48,335 nucleotides of DNA from Dehalococcoidia bacterium (GCA_009692865.1 SHYH01000005.1:1-48335); one strand, 5' to 3'; positions 16,148 through 24,760 are shown, counted from the stretch's first letter. Notes: generated by a model not told the origin, from the letters alone. Numbers and translations are program-made.

Positions 16148-17272
16148 CTATCCCGTCCGTGTCTCCAAGAAGCTGGCCGCCGCTCTGAGCTCCCTCAAGT
16201 CAGTGCCTGAGGGCACGACCTCCTCCAGCTCCTTGATGGCCTCGGTAGAGATCTCCTCCGCTTTCTTTTGGGCGTACTCCCTGGCCTGCACCTGGTCCAG
16301 GAGGGCGAGCACCTGGGGCATATCAGTCGGCTCCAGCACCCGCTTCTGGTAGAGGATACCCAATTGCCGCCGAAGGTGCACGTCGGCCTGCTCCATAGCG
16401 TACACCACGGGCAGGGCCCGCCTCTTGCTGAGGATGTCGCCGGGTGGCATGGCTTCAGGCCCCCGGGTGGTGGACCAGAGGTCCAGGATGTCGTCGCGGA
16501 TCTGGAAAGCCACGCCCAGCTTGCGGCCTGCCTCGCCAAAGGCGGCGATGACGGGTGCGTCGTCGGTGGCAAGCAACGCGCCCAGCTGAAGGCTGCACCC
16601 CATCAGGGCCCCCGTCTTGAGGCGGGCCATGCGCAGATAGCTGTCCACGCTGACGTCCACCCGCTCCTGGAACCGGATGTCCATCTCCTGCCCCTCGATC
16701 ACCTCCAGGGCAGTGTGGTCCAGGAGCTCCACGGCCTGGAGCACCTTGGCCGATGGGACGCCTCTCTTGTGGAGGTCTAGGAGGGCCAGGCGGGCCAGGG
16801 TGTGCATGCCATTGCCGGCGTTAATGGCTTGGGCCGGCCCCCAGACCCACCACACGGTGGGCCGGTGGCGACGCTCGGGCGACCCGTACTGGACATCGTT
16901 GTGAATGAGGCAGAAGTTGTGCACCATCTCCACCGCCGCGGCTGCGGGGAGCGCCGCTTGGACGTGGCCTCCGAGGGCCTCGCAGGCCAGGAGGCACAGG
17001 GTGGCACGAACCCGCTCAGCCCCTGAAGCTCCTTCTACGCTGCCCCCTTCATCGGTCCATCCCAGGTGGTACTCCATCATGCGGTAGAGGGGCGAGGGGC
17101 GCCCGCCCACCTTCTTTTGGTGCTCCGCTCCGATTAGCATACGGGGCCCCGATGCGGGGATGCGGGGTCGCGACCTGTCGGCCTCAGCTTCGCCCATCAC
17201 CACCTGGCGCAAGGCCTCCTCGATGGCACTGCGGTGTTTCAGAAAAACGCCTGGGAGGTCCGAGGTCATCAC
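16148..17272 (-). CDS. Polyprenyl synthetase family protein with altered first Asp-rich motif
   Basis: 374 residues of the trans-isoprenyl diphosphate synthase fold. The second Asp-rich motif is intact (FQIRDDILDL, about 257-265), as are RRHRPTVWWVWG and AINAGNG. The first motif, normally HDDxxD, reads HNDVQYGS (about 124-131), keeping only one Asp. That motif binds the Mg-diphosphate of the allylic substrate. The enzyme may therefore be weak, need a partner, or use another substrate. The GTG at 17272 or the ATG at 17269 can start, with GGAGGG upstream. It is 20 bp upstream of pgk. Confidence 0.88.
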   Translation of the reverse strand: MMTSDLPGVFLKHRSAIEEALRQVVMGEAEADRSRPRIPASGPRMLIGAEHQKKVGGRPSPLYRMMEYHLGWTDEGGSVEGASGAERVRATLCLLACEALGGHVQAALPAAAAVEMVHNFCLIHNDVQYGSPERRHRPTVWWVWGPAQAINAGNGMHTLARLALLDLHKRGVPSAKVLQAVELLDHTALEVIEGQEMDIRFQERVDVSVDSYLRMARLKTGALMGCSLQLGALLATDDAPVIAAFGEAGRKLGVAFQIRDDILDLWSTTRGPEAMPPGDILSKRRALPVVYAMEQADVHLRRQLGILYQKRVLEPTDMPQVLALLDQVQAREYAQKKAEEISTEAIKELEEVVPSGTDLRELRAAASFLETRTG

Positions 17273-17371
17273 TTGCTCTGCCCTCCAACGGTTGCAGGGG
17301 CTCCTCTTTGAGCTTCGCTACGGGCGACCGCCCGCCCCTTCCGGCAGGGCAAGGCTGGAGGGCATCCCTGC

Positions 17372-18004
17372 CTATCTGGTAGCTGACAGTGGTGCACCAA
17401 GGGCCTCTTCCAGGGCTTCCCGCGAGATGGCACCCTCCCGGAGGATGCGCAGCGCCCCTTGGGTGCAGTCCACCACGGTGGAGGGGCTTCCCAGGGGACA
17501 CTCTCCCCCGTCCACCACCAGGTCCACCGCGTCGCCCAGTTGCTCGATCACCTGCTGGGCCGTGCGGGCCGGCGGCGCCCCGGTACGGTTGGCGCTGGTG
17601 CCGGTGATAGGCGCTCCCAGCAGCCTGACCAGCTCTCGGGCCACCGGGTGGTCGGGGATGCGAACGGCCACGGTTGGCTCGCCTCCGGTGACCAGGTCGG
17701 GGATGGCAGGCGACTTGCGAAGCACAAGGGTCAGGGCGCCGGGCCAGAACCGGCGAACCAGGGTCCAGGCCACCTCGGGGACCTCTGCCGCCACATCGGC
17801 CAGTTGGGAGGCCTCGGCCAACAGGAGGGGAAGGGCCATGGAGGACGGTCGCCCCTTGATAACAAAAGTCCGCTCCACACCTTCACGGCTGAAGGCCCAA
17901 GCCCCCAGGCCGTAGAGGGTGTCGGTGGGAAAGGCAATCACCCCCCCGCGACGGAGCACCTCTACGGCTTCCCTAATTTGCTGGGTACCTGCAGTTGCAC
18001 TCAT
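17372..18004 (-). CDS. L-threonylcarbamoyladenylate synthase (Sua5/YrdC family)
   Basis: 210 residues. It makes threonylcarbamoyl-AMP from Thr, bicarbonate and ATP for t6A37 in ANN-decoding tRNAs. Seen: GGVIAFPTDTLYGLGAWAFS, KGRPSSMALPLLLAE, the RFWPGALTLVL motif, VAVRIPDHPVA, TGTSANRTG and STVVDCTQG. The ATG at 18004 gives the typical family length. One at 18049 would add 15 residues; neither has a clear ribosome binding site. It is divergent from guaA and heads the minus-strand prenyl synthase and glycolysis run. Confidence 0.92.
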   Translation of the reverse strand: MSATAGTQQIREAVEVLRRGGVIAFPTDTLYGLGAWAFSREGVERTFVIKGRPSSMALPLLLAEASQLADVAAEVPEVAWTLVRRFWPGALTLVLRKSPAIPDLVTGGEPTVAVRIPDHPVARELVRLLGAPITGTSANRTGAPPARTAQQVIEQLGDAVDLVVDGGECPLGSPSTVVDCTQGALRILREGAISREALEEALGAPLSATR

Positions 18005-18137
18005 TGGGCCGGGATAGACGTGGGTCTGATGCGATTCTGGAGGAGGCATGGGGACGCCTGGCGCCGAAGATTCGTGACCGCCGGTTGTGGTCTTCAGGAG
18101 ACGCCTCCAAGAGCCCCTAGGGCGCCCTGCTCTTTAC

Positions 18138-18166
18138 TTGACTGAGTATAGCACGGCTGTTATTCT
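18138..18166 (+). promoter_or_regulatory. Promoter candidate for guaA
   Basis: TTGACT (18138-18143), 17-bp spacer, TATTCT (18161-18166). This predicts transcription start near 18173, about 23 bases before the guaA ATG. Confidence 0.55.
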
Positions 18167-18195
18167 TCAGTCACCGCGTACCTTTGGGGGCCCTC

Positions 18196-19863
18196 ATGAC
18201 GCCGGAGCCCGCTGCCGCCGCGACTCGCCGCATAGCCACTACCGACGATCTGGAGGTCTCCGCCTACCTGGAGATCGCCAAGGAGGATCGGGCCGAGCCT
18301 GTCGCCGCTGCCCAAGAGCTCCCTCCTGCCCACCCCGAGACCGTCCTGGTCATTGACTTCGGCTCCCAGTACAGCCACCTGATCGCCCGCAGGGTGCGGG
18401 AGTGCCACGTCTACTGCGAGATCATTCCCCATGACACGCCGTGGGAGACGGTTGCCCCGCTGAATCCCAGGGGTGTCATTCTCTCCGGGGGCCCTGCCAG
18501 CGTCTACGAGGAGGGGGCGCCTCTGGCGCCCGCCTGGGTTTTTGACCGTCGCCTGCCGGTTCTGGGCATCTGCTACGGCATGCAAGCCCTGGCGCACCAG
18601 CTCGGTGGCTCTGTGGTCGCAGGCGCCAAGCGGGAGTACGGCCACGCGGTGCTCCATCGCAACTCCATTGAGAGCCCTCTCTTCGATGGGCTACCCCCTA
18701 CCCTTCCCGTGTGGATGAGCCACGGTGATCGCATCGCCCAGCCACCCCCGGGGTTCCATGCCCTGGCCTACACCGAAAACTCTCCCATCGCGGTCATGGG
18801 AAACGACCAGGGGGTCATCGGCCTGCAGTTCCACCCGGAGGTGGTCCACACACCTCAGGGTACGCTTCTCCTCCAGAACTTCCTCTATCGTATCTGTGGG
18901 TGCCAGGGACGTTGGACCCCCGGCAACGTCATCGCCGAGAGCGTCGCCAGGATCCAAGCCACAGTGGGTGATGGTAGTGTGATCTGCGCTCTCTCGGGGG
19001 GGGTGGACTCGGCGGTGACCGCCGCTCTGATCCACAAGGCCATTGGCGACCGGCTCACGTGTATCTTCGTGAACAACGGGTTGCTGCGCAGGGAGGAGCC
19101 CGAGCGGGTATTGAAGACCCTGGCCCAGCACCTGGGGGTGAAGGTGGTGTACGTGGAGGCCGAGGACCGGTTCCTGGCCCGACTGAGAGGGGTGACCGAC
19201 CCCGAGGAGAAACGCAAGGGCATCGGCGAGGAGTTCATCCGGCTGTTCGAGGAGGAGGCGCGAAAGCTGGAGCGGGTGGACTTCCTGGCGCAGGGGACCC
19301 TGTACCCTGACGTTATCGAGAGCCAGGAGAGCAGCGTCTCCGCAAAGATCAAGACCCACCACAATGTGGGCGGATTGCCCAAGAACATGAGCCTACGCCT
19401 GGTGGAGCCTTTACGATACCTATTTAAAGACGAGGTACGGGAGATTGGCCGGGCCTTGGGCCTGCCCGATGAGATGGTGTACCGCCAGCCTTTCCCAGGC
19501 CCTGGGTTGGCGATCCGCATCATCGGAGAGGTCACCCGCGAGAAGCTGAAGGTGCTGCGAGGCTGCGACTGGATTGTCATGGATGAGATCAGGGCGGCGG
19601 GGTTGTACCAGGAGCTGTGGCAGAGCTTCGCTGTCCTGACCGACACACGCAGCGTGGGGGTTATGGGCGACTTCCGGACCTATGGTCATGTGGTGGCTAT
19701 TCGTGCGGTGACCAGCGAGGACGCCATGACCGCCGACTGGGCCCGCCTTCCCTACGAGGTGCTCGGGCGCATCTCGAGCCGCATCATCAACGAGGTCCCA
19801 TCCGTCAACCGCGTGGTGTACGACGTGACCAGCAAGCCTCCAGGAACCATCGAGTGGGAGTAG
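18196..19863 (+). CDS. guaA: GMP synthase (glutamine-hydrolysing)
   Basis: 555 residues. It aminates XMP to GMP. The class I amidotransferase domain has the nucleophile in GICYGMQ and the His-Glu pair in QFHPEV. The ATP-pyrophosphatase domain has SGGVDSAV. The C-terminal dimerisation domain ends in [11 protein letters not shown]. About 45 residues precede the usual start ([13 protein letters not shown]), including [17 protein letters not shown]; this extension is unusual. The ATG at 18196 has only GGGGG upstream; a TTG at 18184 is the alternative. It begins the plus-strand purine cluster. Confidence 0.97.
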   Translation: MTPEPAAAATRRIATTDDLEVSAYLEIAKEDRAEPVAAAQELPPAHPETVLVIDFGSQYSHLIARRVRECHVYCEIIPHDTPWETVAPLNPRGVILSGGPASVYEEGAPLAPAWVFDRRLPVLGICYGMQALAHQLGGSVVAGAKREYGHAVLHRNSIESPLFDGLPPTLPVWMSHGDRIAQPPPGFHALAYTENSPIAVMGNDQGVIGLQFHPEVVHTPQGTLLLQNFLYRICGCQGRWTPGNVIAESVARIQATVGDGSVICALSGGVDSAVTAALIHKAIGDRLTCIFVNNGLLRREEPERVLKTLAQHLGVKVVYVEAEDRFLARLRGVTDPEEKRKGIGEEFIRLFEEEARKLERVDFLAQGTLYPDVIESQESSVSAKIKTHHNVGGLPKNMSLRLVEPLRYLFKDEVREIGRALGLPDEMVYRQPFPGPGLAIRIIGEVTREKLKVLRGCDWIVMDEIRAAGLYQELWQSFAVLTDTRSVGVMGDFRTYGHVVAIRAVTSEDAMTADWARLPYEVLGRISSRIINEVPSVNRVVYDVTSKPPGTIEWE

Positions 19864-19905
19864 ATCCAAAGGGTCTGTTTCGGTGCCTCCTAAGGTACAG
19901 GGGGC

Positions 19906-19954
19906 TTGACAGGATGCTGGGATTGCAGTATGTTGTTGACGACAACAACATACT
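19906..19954 (+). promoter_or_regulatory. Promoter with overlapping palindromic operator for the HTH-PIN module
   Basis: TTGACA (19906-19911) and TATGTT (19929-19934) are 17 bp apart. The -10 lies within a perfect inverted repeat AGTATGTTGTTG-acga-CAACAACATACT (19927-19954). Binding there would block RNA polymerase. It is 52 bp upstream of the antitoxin ATG. Confidence 0.75.
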
Positions 19955-20006
19955 GGGGAGGGCGAAGGGCCAACGGGCTCGTAGTGCCCGGTAGGGAGGG
20001 GCTGCA

Positions 20007-20360
20007 ATGGGCACACCGGATGGAATGGTCACCGTCCCAGAGGCGGCAAAGCGCATGGGCCGCTCCTTAGAACAGGTGCGGCGGTACCTACGCGAGGGCA
20101 AGCTCCCAGGGGAGCGCATTGGGAACCAGTGGTTTATCCGAGAGACGGCTGTGGTGTACCTCGTGGAGCCGCAGAGTGAGGAGAAGGCAACCATGGAACC
20201 TAATGTGCGCAGGACCATCCACGATATGACTTTGCGGGAGCGCGGAGCCTACATTGAAAAGGTTTACCATTTGAGGGAGGCCATTGCCCGTCGCTGGGAA
20301 GCCCGGGGAGTGAGGGTGGATGTGGTTGGGTTCCTGGAGGAAGAGCGGGAGGCTCACTAG
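20007..20360 (+). CDS. Helix-turn-helix antitoxin of a PIN module (excisionase/MerR-like)
   Basis: 117 residues. MVTVPEAAKRMGRSLEQVRR followed by YLREGKLPGERIGNQWFI (about residues 7-44) is a MerR/excisionase-type winged helix-turn-helix. The C-terminal half is charged and helical (MTLRERGAYIEKVYHLREAI) and probably binds the toxin. GGGAGGGG precedes the ATG. A palindrome over the promoter upstream is its likely operator. The toxin gene begins 16 bp after its stop. The pairing of this type of DNA-binding protein with a PIN domain is inferred from adjacency. Confidence 0.82.
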   Translation: MGTPDGMVTVPEAAKRMGRSLEQVRRYLREGKLPGERIGNQWFIRETAVVYLVEPQSEEKATMEPNVRRTIHDMTLRERGAYIEKVYHLREAIARRWEARGVRVDVVGFLEEEREAH

Positions 20361-20376
20361 GGGGCCGCGAATAGCC

Positions 20377-20802
20377 ATGGCTTTGGTGTGTGTGGACGCC
20401 AGCTTTGTCCTCGCTTGGCTGCTCCCCAGCGAGCAAACCCCCGCCGTGAGCCAGCGGATGTTGGCGTATTCCAGGGGCGACGACGAGTTCGTCGCGCCGC
20501 CCCTCCTGATGGCTGAGGTGGTTTCCACCCTCCGGCGCTGGGTGCATAGAGGTGAGCTTACGCCTTTGGAGGGGCGCTCCCTGGTGGACGCCTTCCTCAG
20601 TCTTGGCATCGCCATCCAGGACTCTCCCGACCTTTACTCGCGAGCGTATGACCTGGCAACCACGTTCAATCAGCCCCACGCCTATGACACTTGTTATCTG
20701 GCCCTGGCGGATATCCTCTCCTGCGAGCTGCTTACTCTTGACCAACGTCTGTATCGCGCCGTTGCCGGCGACTTCCCCCGGGTTCGATTGGTGATGCCAT
20801 GA
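20377..20802 (+). CDS. PIN-domain ribonuclease toxin
   Basis: 141 residues. The acidic active-site positions are in CVDASFVLAWLLPSE (residues 5-19), the Glu in PPLLMAEVVSTLRR (about 52), the Asp in HAYDTCYLALAD (about 104) and the late LLTLDQRLYRAV. This is a typical VapC-type RNase. The ATG at 20377 is used; an upstream GTG-type extension would overlap the antitoxin. The stop codon overlaps the purD start (ATGA), so toxin and purD translation may be coupled. Confidence 0.85.
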   Translation: MALVCVDASFVLAWLLPSEQTPAVSQRMLAYSRGDDEFVAPPLLMAEVVSTLRRWVHRGELTPLEGRSLVDAFLSLGIAIQDSPDLYSRAYDLATTFNQPHAYDTCYLALADILSCELLTLDQRLYRAVAGDFPRVRLVMP

Positions 20803-22070
20803 GGGTTCTCGTGGTGGGCTCGGGCGCTCGGGAGCACGCCATCGCCTGGAAGCTGCGCCAGAGCACCAGACTTTCCCAAATGTTCGTCGCACCGGGGAAC
20901 GCCGGAACGGCTTCCATTGCCCAAAACCTGCCCGTGCCCTCCGCGGACGTGGAGGCCTTGGCTCAGGCGGCGCGAGAGCACCGGGTTGACCTTACCATCG
21001 TGGGCCCTGAAGTGCCTCTGGCGGAGGGAATCGTGGACCTGTTCCGCTCCCAGGGGCTGGCCGTCTTCGGCCCCACCAAAGCCGCCGCCCGCATCGAATC
21101 TAGCAAGGTCTTCTCCAAGGCGTTGATGCAGAAGCACGGGATTCCCACGGCGGAGGCCCAGGTTTTCTCCTCTTACGAGGCTGCACGGCGCTACGTGATG
21201 AAGCATGAGCTACCGCTGGTGGTGAAGGCCGACGGCCTGGCCGCCGGCAAGGGTGTCTTTGTCTGCCACAGCCGAGAGGAGGCCCTGGAGGCCCTCCATC
21301 AGTGCATGGAGGCCAGGGCCTTTGGGTCGGCGGGAGACCAGGTGCTGGTAGAGGAGTGTCTCCAAGGTAGAGAGGTGAGCGTCTTCGCCTTCACCGATGG
21401 CACTCACCTATCTCCGCTGGTGGCAGCCTGCGACTACAAGCGTGTGGGAGACGGCGATCAGGGCCCCAACACGGGGGGCATGGGGAGCTACAGCCCGCCG
21501 GAGTTCTGGACTGATGGGCTGGAGGCAAAGGTGCGAGCCACCATCATGGAGCCCACCGTTCGCGCCATGGCTCAGGAGGAGTGCCCCTACCAGGGGGTGC
21601 TGTACGCTGGGCTGATGATGACCCAGGAGGGCCCCAAGGTGATAGAGTTCAACTGCCGCCTGGGTGACCCGGAGGCCCAGGTGCTCCTGCCTCGTCTCAA
21701 GACGGACCTGCTGGATCTCTGCCTTGCTGTCCTGGAGGGGCGCCTCCAGGAGGTTGCCGTGGAGTGGTCTCGCGAGGCGTGCGTGGGCGTGGTGTTGGCC
21801 TCCCAGGGCTACCCGGCAGACTACCCGAGGGGCTTCCCCATTGACGGCCTGCAAGACCTGGACCAAAACCTGGTGGTGTTCCACGCCGGAACCAAGCTGA
21901 GGGACGGCGGTCAGGCGGTGACCGACGGCGGTAGGGTGCTGACGGTGACGGCCCTGGGTCGTACCCTGGAGGAGGCGCGCCAACGGGTGTACCGCAACGT
22001 CGGGCGCATCCAGTTTGAGGGCGCCCACTACCGGAGGGACATCGCGGTTCTGACGCAAGCGACTGTCTGA
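20799..22070 (+). CDS. purD: Phosphoribosylamine-glycine ligase
   Basis: 423 residues; ATP-grasp enzyme forming GAR, the second step of purine synthesis. Seen: VVGSGAREHAIAWKL at the start, GPEVPLAEGIVD, FGPTKAAARIESSKVFSK, VVKADGLAAGKGV, CDYKRVGDGDQGPNTGGMG, and the metal-binding EFNCRLGDPEAQV. The ATG overlaps the preceding PIN toxin stop by four bases, which is unexpected for a housekeeping gene. purE follows after 11 bp. Confidence 0.97.
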   Translation: MRVLVVGSGAREHAIAWKLRQSTRLSQMFVAPGNAGTASIAQNLPVPSADVEALAQAAREHRVDLTIVGPEVPLAEGIVDLFRSQGLAVFGPTKAAARIESSKVFSKALMQKHGIPTAEAQVFSSYEAARRYVMKHELPLVVKADGLAAGKGVFVCHSREEALEALHQCMEARAFGSAGDQVLVEECLQGREVSVFAFTDGTHLSPLVAACDYKRVGDGDQGPNTGGMGSYSPPEFWTDGLEAKVRATIMEPTVRAMAQEECPYQGVLYAGLMMTQEGPKVIEFNCRLGDPEAQVLLPRLKTDLLDLCLAVLEGRLQEVAVEWSREACVGVVLASQGYPADYPRGFPIDGLQDLDQNLVVFHAGTKLRDGGQAVTDGGRVLTVTALGRTLEEARQRVYRNVGRIQFEGAHYRRDIAVLTQATV

Positions 22071-22081
22071 AGGAGGAGCGT

Positions 22082-22540
22082 ATGCCCCAAGTCGGCGTGG
22101 TCATCGGCAGCCGAACTGACGAGCCTCTGATCAAGGCGTGCCTTGAGGTGTTGCAGTCCCTGGGCATCGAGTACGAGCTATCTGTGCTCTCGGCCCACCG
22201 GACCCCCGAACGGGTGATGGAGTACGCCCGCGGCGCGCGCGAGCGTGGCCTCCAGGTGCTCATCGGGGCCGCCGGTGGCGCCGCTGCCCTGCCGGGGGCC
22301 CTGGCCTCCTGGACCACCCTGCCCGTCATCGGCGTGCCCCTGCCCACCAGCGAGCTCAAGGGTGTGGACGCCCTGCACGCCATCGCCCAGATGCCTCCGG
22401 GCATCCCGGTGGCCTGCGTGGCGGTGGGCGAATGGGGGGCCCGCAACGCCGCCTACCTGGCCGCCGAGATCCTGGGGCTGAAGGATGAGAAAGTGCGCCA
22501 GGCCTATGAGGCCTACCGACAAGGGTTAAGACAGGCATAA
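22082..22540 (+). CDS. purE: 5-(carboxyamino)imidazole ribonucleotide mutase
   Basis: A 152-residue class I PurE-like protein that moves carboxylate to form CAIR. VVIGSRTDEPLIKACLEVL, the catalytic His in LSAHRTPERVMEY, and IGAAGGAAALPGAL are present. The family usually has GS-S-D-W and GGAAHLPG; here the second His is Ala and the first loop diverges, so activity is likely but not assured. GGAGG precedes the ATG. PurK, its normal partner, is not in the window. Confidence 0.92.
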   Translation: MPQVGVVIGSRTDEPLIKACLEVLQSLGIEYELSVLSAHRTPERVMEYARGARERGLQVLIGAAGGAAALPGALASWTTLPVIGVPLPTSELKGVDALHAIAQMPPGIPVACVAVGEWGARNAAYLAAEILGLKDEKVRQAYEAYRQGLRQA

Positions 22541-22649
22541 CTGCTCGTGGTAAGCCCGTTGAACCATGAGCGGGCTGAGAGGCCGCTTCCCCTTCGACAG
22601 GTTCAGGGCGAGCGGCAATTGCCACGGTTACTATTGTGGAGGTCCCACC

Positions 22650-23939
22650 ATGATCGACCGCTACTCCCGTCCCAAGATGAAACAGGTGTGGTCCGAGGAG
22701 AGCAAGTACGACAAGTGGCTGGCGGTGGAGCTGGCCGTCTGCGAGGCCTGGGCCGAGGAGGGGGTCATCCCCCAGGCGGACATGGCCAAGCTTCGCAACG
22801 CCCGCTACAATCTGCAACGCATCGACGAAATCTTCCAGCGCACCCGCCACGACATGACCGCCTTTACTCGCTCGATAACAGAGACCCTGGGCCCCGAGGG
22901 TCGCTGGGTCCATCTGGGCCTCACCTCCAGCGACGTGATGGACACGGCCCTGAGCCTGCAGCTTGTCGAGGCGGCGGACCTTCTGTTGGATGACCTGGAC
23001 GCCCTGGCCGACACCCTCAAGACCCTGGCCGTGGAGCACAAGGACACTCTGACAATGGGCCGCACCCACGGCGTCCACGCCGAGCCCACCAGCTTCGGCC
23101 TTAAGCTGGCTCTCTGGCTGGACGAGGTGAAACGCCAGCGGGAGCGCCTGGTGGAAGCCCGCAAGAGCGTCGCCGTGGGGAAGGTCTCGGGGGCCGTGGG
23201 CACCCACGCCACGGTGTCGCCCTCGGTGGAGGAGCGCGTCTGCCGGCGCCTGGGCCTCCAAGTGGCCCCCGTCTCCAGCCAGATCATCCAGCGGGACCGC
23301 CACGCCCACTTCGTCCTGACCGCGGCCCTCGTCGCCGCATCGCTGGAGAAGTTCGCCACCGAGGTCCGCCACCTCCAACGCACCGAGGTTCGAGAGGTGG
23401 AGGAGCCCTTCGCCGAGGGGCAGACTGGCTCGTCGGCCATGCCCCACAAGCGCAACCCGGAGCTGACCGAACGGGTCTGCGGCCTGGCCCGCCTCATACG
23501 AGGCCACGCCGTCACCGCCCTAGAGAACGTGGCCCTGTGGCACGAGCGGGACATCAGCCACTCGTCGGCGGAGCGCATCATCCTGCCCGACGCCTGCCTG
23601 GCCCTGGACTACATCCTGGACATGTTCACCGGCGTGATGCGGGGCCTGCGGGTGTTCCCCGTCCGCATGCGCCAGAACGTGGAGCTGACCCGGGGGCTGG
23701 TCTTCTCCCAGCGGGTGCTCCTGGCCCTGGTGGAGAAGGGCATGGCAAGGGAGGAGGCCTACGACCTCGTGCAGCGCCACTCTCTGCACGCCTGGGACGA
23801 GGGCCTAGACTTCCGCGAGATCCTGCGCTCGGACCCCCAGGTGCGCGCCCGTCTACCTGGCCAGGATCTGGAGGCGCTGTTCGACTACGGCTACTACACC
23901 CGCTACGTGGGTGAGGTGTTTGCCAGGGTGGGGTTGTAG
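22650..23939 (+). CDS. purB: Adenylosuccinate lyase
   Basis: 429 residues; cleaves SAICAR and adenylosuccinate with release of fumarate. Seen: [15 protein letters not shown] at the start, [20 protein letters not shown], the catalytic His in [15 protein letters not shown], the superfamily signature [11 protein letters not shown] and the C-terminal [16 protein letters not shown] lies before the ATG at 22650. About 110 bp separates it from purE and contains a palindromic repeat (GCCCG...CGGGC, around 22554-22572). Confidence 0.97.
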   Translation: MIDRYSRPKMKQVWSEESKYDKWLAVELAVCEAWAEEGVIPQADMAKLRNARYNLQRIDEIFQRTRHDMTAFTRSITETLGPEGRWVHLGLTSSDVMDTALSLQLVEAADLLLDDLDALADTLKTLAVEHKDTLTMGRTHGVHAEPTSFGLKLALWLDEVKRQRERLVEARKSVAVGKVSGAVGTHATVSPSVEERVCRRLGLQVAPVSSQIIQRDRHAHFVLTAALVAASLEKFATEVRHLQRTEVREVEEPFAEGQTGSSAMPHKRNPELTERVCGLARLIRGHAVTALENVALWHERDISHSSAERIILPDACLALDYILDMFTGVMRGLRVFPVRMRQNVELTRGLVFSQRVLLALVEKGMAREEAYDLVQRHSLHAWDEGLDFREILRSDPQVRARLPGQDLEALFDYGYYTRYVGEVFARVGL

Positions 23940-23945
23940 GCCCTC

Positions 23946-23980
23946 CCCGCTCATGGTTCGACCAGCTCAGCATGAGCGGG
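23946..23980. repeat. REP-like hairpin downstream of purB
   Basis: A perfect inverted repeat CCCGCTCATG...CATGAGCGGG encloses GTTCGACCAGCTCAG. A diverged relative with GTTGAACCATGAGCGGG and TTCGACAGGTTCAGGGCGAG lies upstream of purB at about 22554-22613. Elements of this GTTCGAC/ATGAGCGG type are common between genes of environmental bacteria. It may stabilise or end the purB transcript. Confidence 0.6.
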
Positions 23981-24042
23981 ACAATCTGGTCTCACCGTCG
24001 GGGAGTCCCGATAGCATACGGACGCCCCGACACTTTTCGGGC

Positions 24043-24089
24043 TTGACACCACCCCACTGTGTTTCATACTTTGGTATGAACAAAGTATG
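24043..24089 (+). promoter_or_regulatory. Promoter and overlapping operators of the mazEF-like module
   Basis: TTGACA (24043-24048) and TACTTT (24067-24072), 18 bp apart, form a promoter. Two overlapping perfect inverted repeats cover its -10: TTCATAC-tttg-GTATGAA (24063-24080) and CATACTTTG-gtatgaa-CAAAGTATG (24065-24089). A third GTATG box follows at the antitoxin start. The arrangement suggests two antitoxin dimers could bind alternative registers. Confidence 0.75.
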
Positions 24090-24098
24090 GAGTGTGGT

Positions 24099-24374
24099 AT
24101 GAAGAAATCGGCCAAGATCGCGATCAGCCTCCCGGAGAAGCTGCTGGAGGATGTCGAAAGGGAACGCCAGTCAACCGGCGAGACCCGCAGCGAGTTCTTT
24201 CGCCATGTGATGGAGACCCACCTGCGCCAGAAACGGGAGCGCGAGCTCGAAGAGCAGTACATACGCGGGTACCAGAAATACCCGGAGACCGAGAAAGAGG
24301 TCGCCTGGGCAGAAGCCACCCTGCATGAGGCGTTGGCAGACAGCCCTTGGGAAGACGACGATGAGAAGGGGTGA
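24099..24374 (+). CDS. Ribbon-helix-helix antitoxin (MazE-like)
   Basis: 91 residues. KIAISLPEKLLEDVERERQS and then RSEFFRHVMETHLRQ (about residues 5-42) form a ribbon-helix-helix DNA-binding domain. The acidic tail (TEKEVAWAEATLHEALADS) is the expected toxin-inhibiting segment. The ATG at 24099 sits in the operator region itself. The 3' end overlaps the toxin gene by 14 bp. Regulation by the overlapping palindromes upstream is likely. Confidence 0.85.
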   Translation: MKKSAKIAISLPEKLLEDVERERQSTGETRSEFFRHVMETHLRQKRERELEEQYIRGYQKYPETEKEVAWAEATLHEALADSPWEDDDEKG

Positions 24375-24678
24375 ACTGTGGTGGGCGGACCTTCCGCCAC
24401 CTGATGGGCGCCGCCCTGTGCTTCTCCTGTCACGGGATGCGGCTTACGCGATTCGAGACCTCATCGTCATCACCCCTATCACGACCCGGGTCCGTGGCAT
24501 ACCTGCCGAGGTGGCGTTGGGCCCAGAGGAAGGGTTGCGAAGGGCCTCGGCCGCCAACTTGGACACCATTCAGATGATCGCCAAATGGCGTCTGCAGGAG
24601 CGAATTGGAGTGCTGAGCCCGGCGAAGCTCCAGGCCGTGGAGGAGGCGATCCACTTTGCGCTGGGGTTGGAGGGGTGA
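24361..24678 (+). CDS. MazF/PemK-family endoribonuclease toxin
   Basis: 105 residues. The N-terminal MRRGELWWADLPPPDGRRPV and then VLLLSRDAAYAIRDLIVITP are the SH3-like core of MazF. The catalytic Arg is expected in RRPVLLLSR and the Thr in PITT. LDTIQMIAKWRLQERIGVLS is the usual C-terminal strand and helix. It overlaps the antitoxin gene. It cleaves RNA at short motifs that cannot be predicted. The module splits the purine cluster between purB and purC. Confidence 0.9.
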   Translation: MRRGELWWADLPPPDGRRPVLLLSRDAAYAIRDLIVITPITTRVRGIPAEVALGPEEGLRRASAANLDTIQMIAKWRLQERIGVLSPAKLQAVEEAIHFALGLEG

Positions 24679-24716
24679 TAATCCGTGGTGGGCCTGTCGA
24701 GCGCCAGGGTCATGGT

Positions 24717-24760
24717 GGTCTACTGTAGGGGCGAAGCGTGCTACGCCCCTACAGTAGACC
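24717..24760. repeat. Strong 17-bp hairpin
   Basis: Perfect arms GGTCTACTGTAGGGGCG and CGCCCCTACAGTAGACC flank AAGCGTGCTA, 38 bp after the mazF stop. The inner GTAGGGGCGAAGCGTGCTACGCCCCTAC unit looks like a known type of dispersed intergenic repeat. A TTGACA starts at its right edge (24761). No T-tract follows on either strand. Confidence 0.65.
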
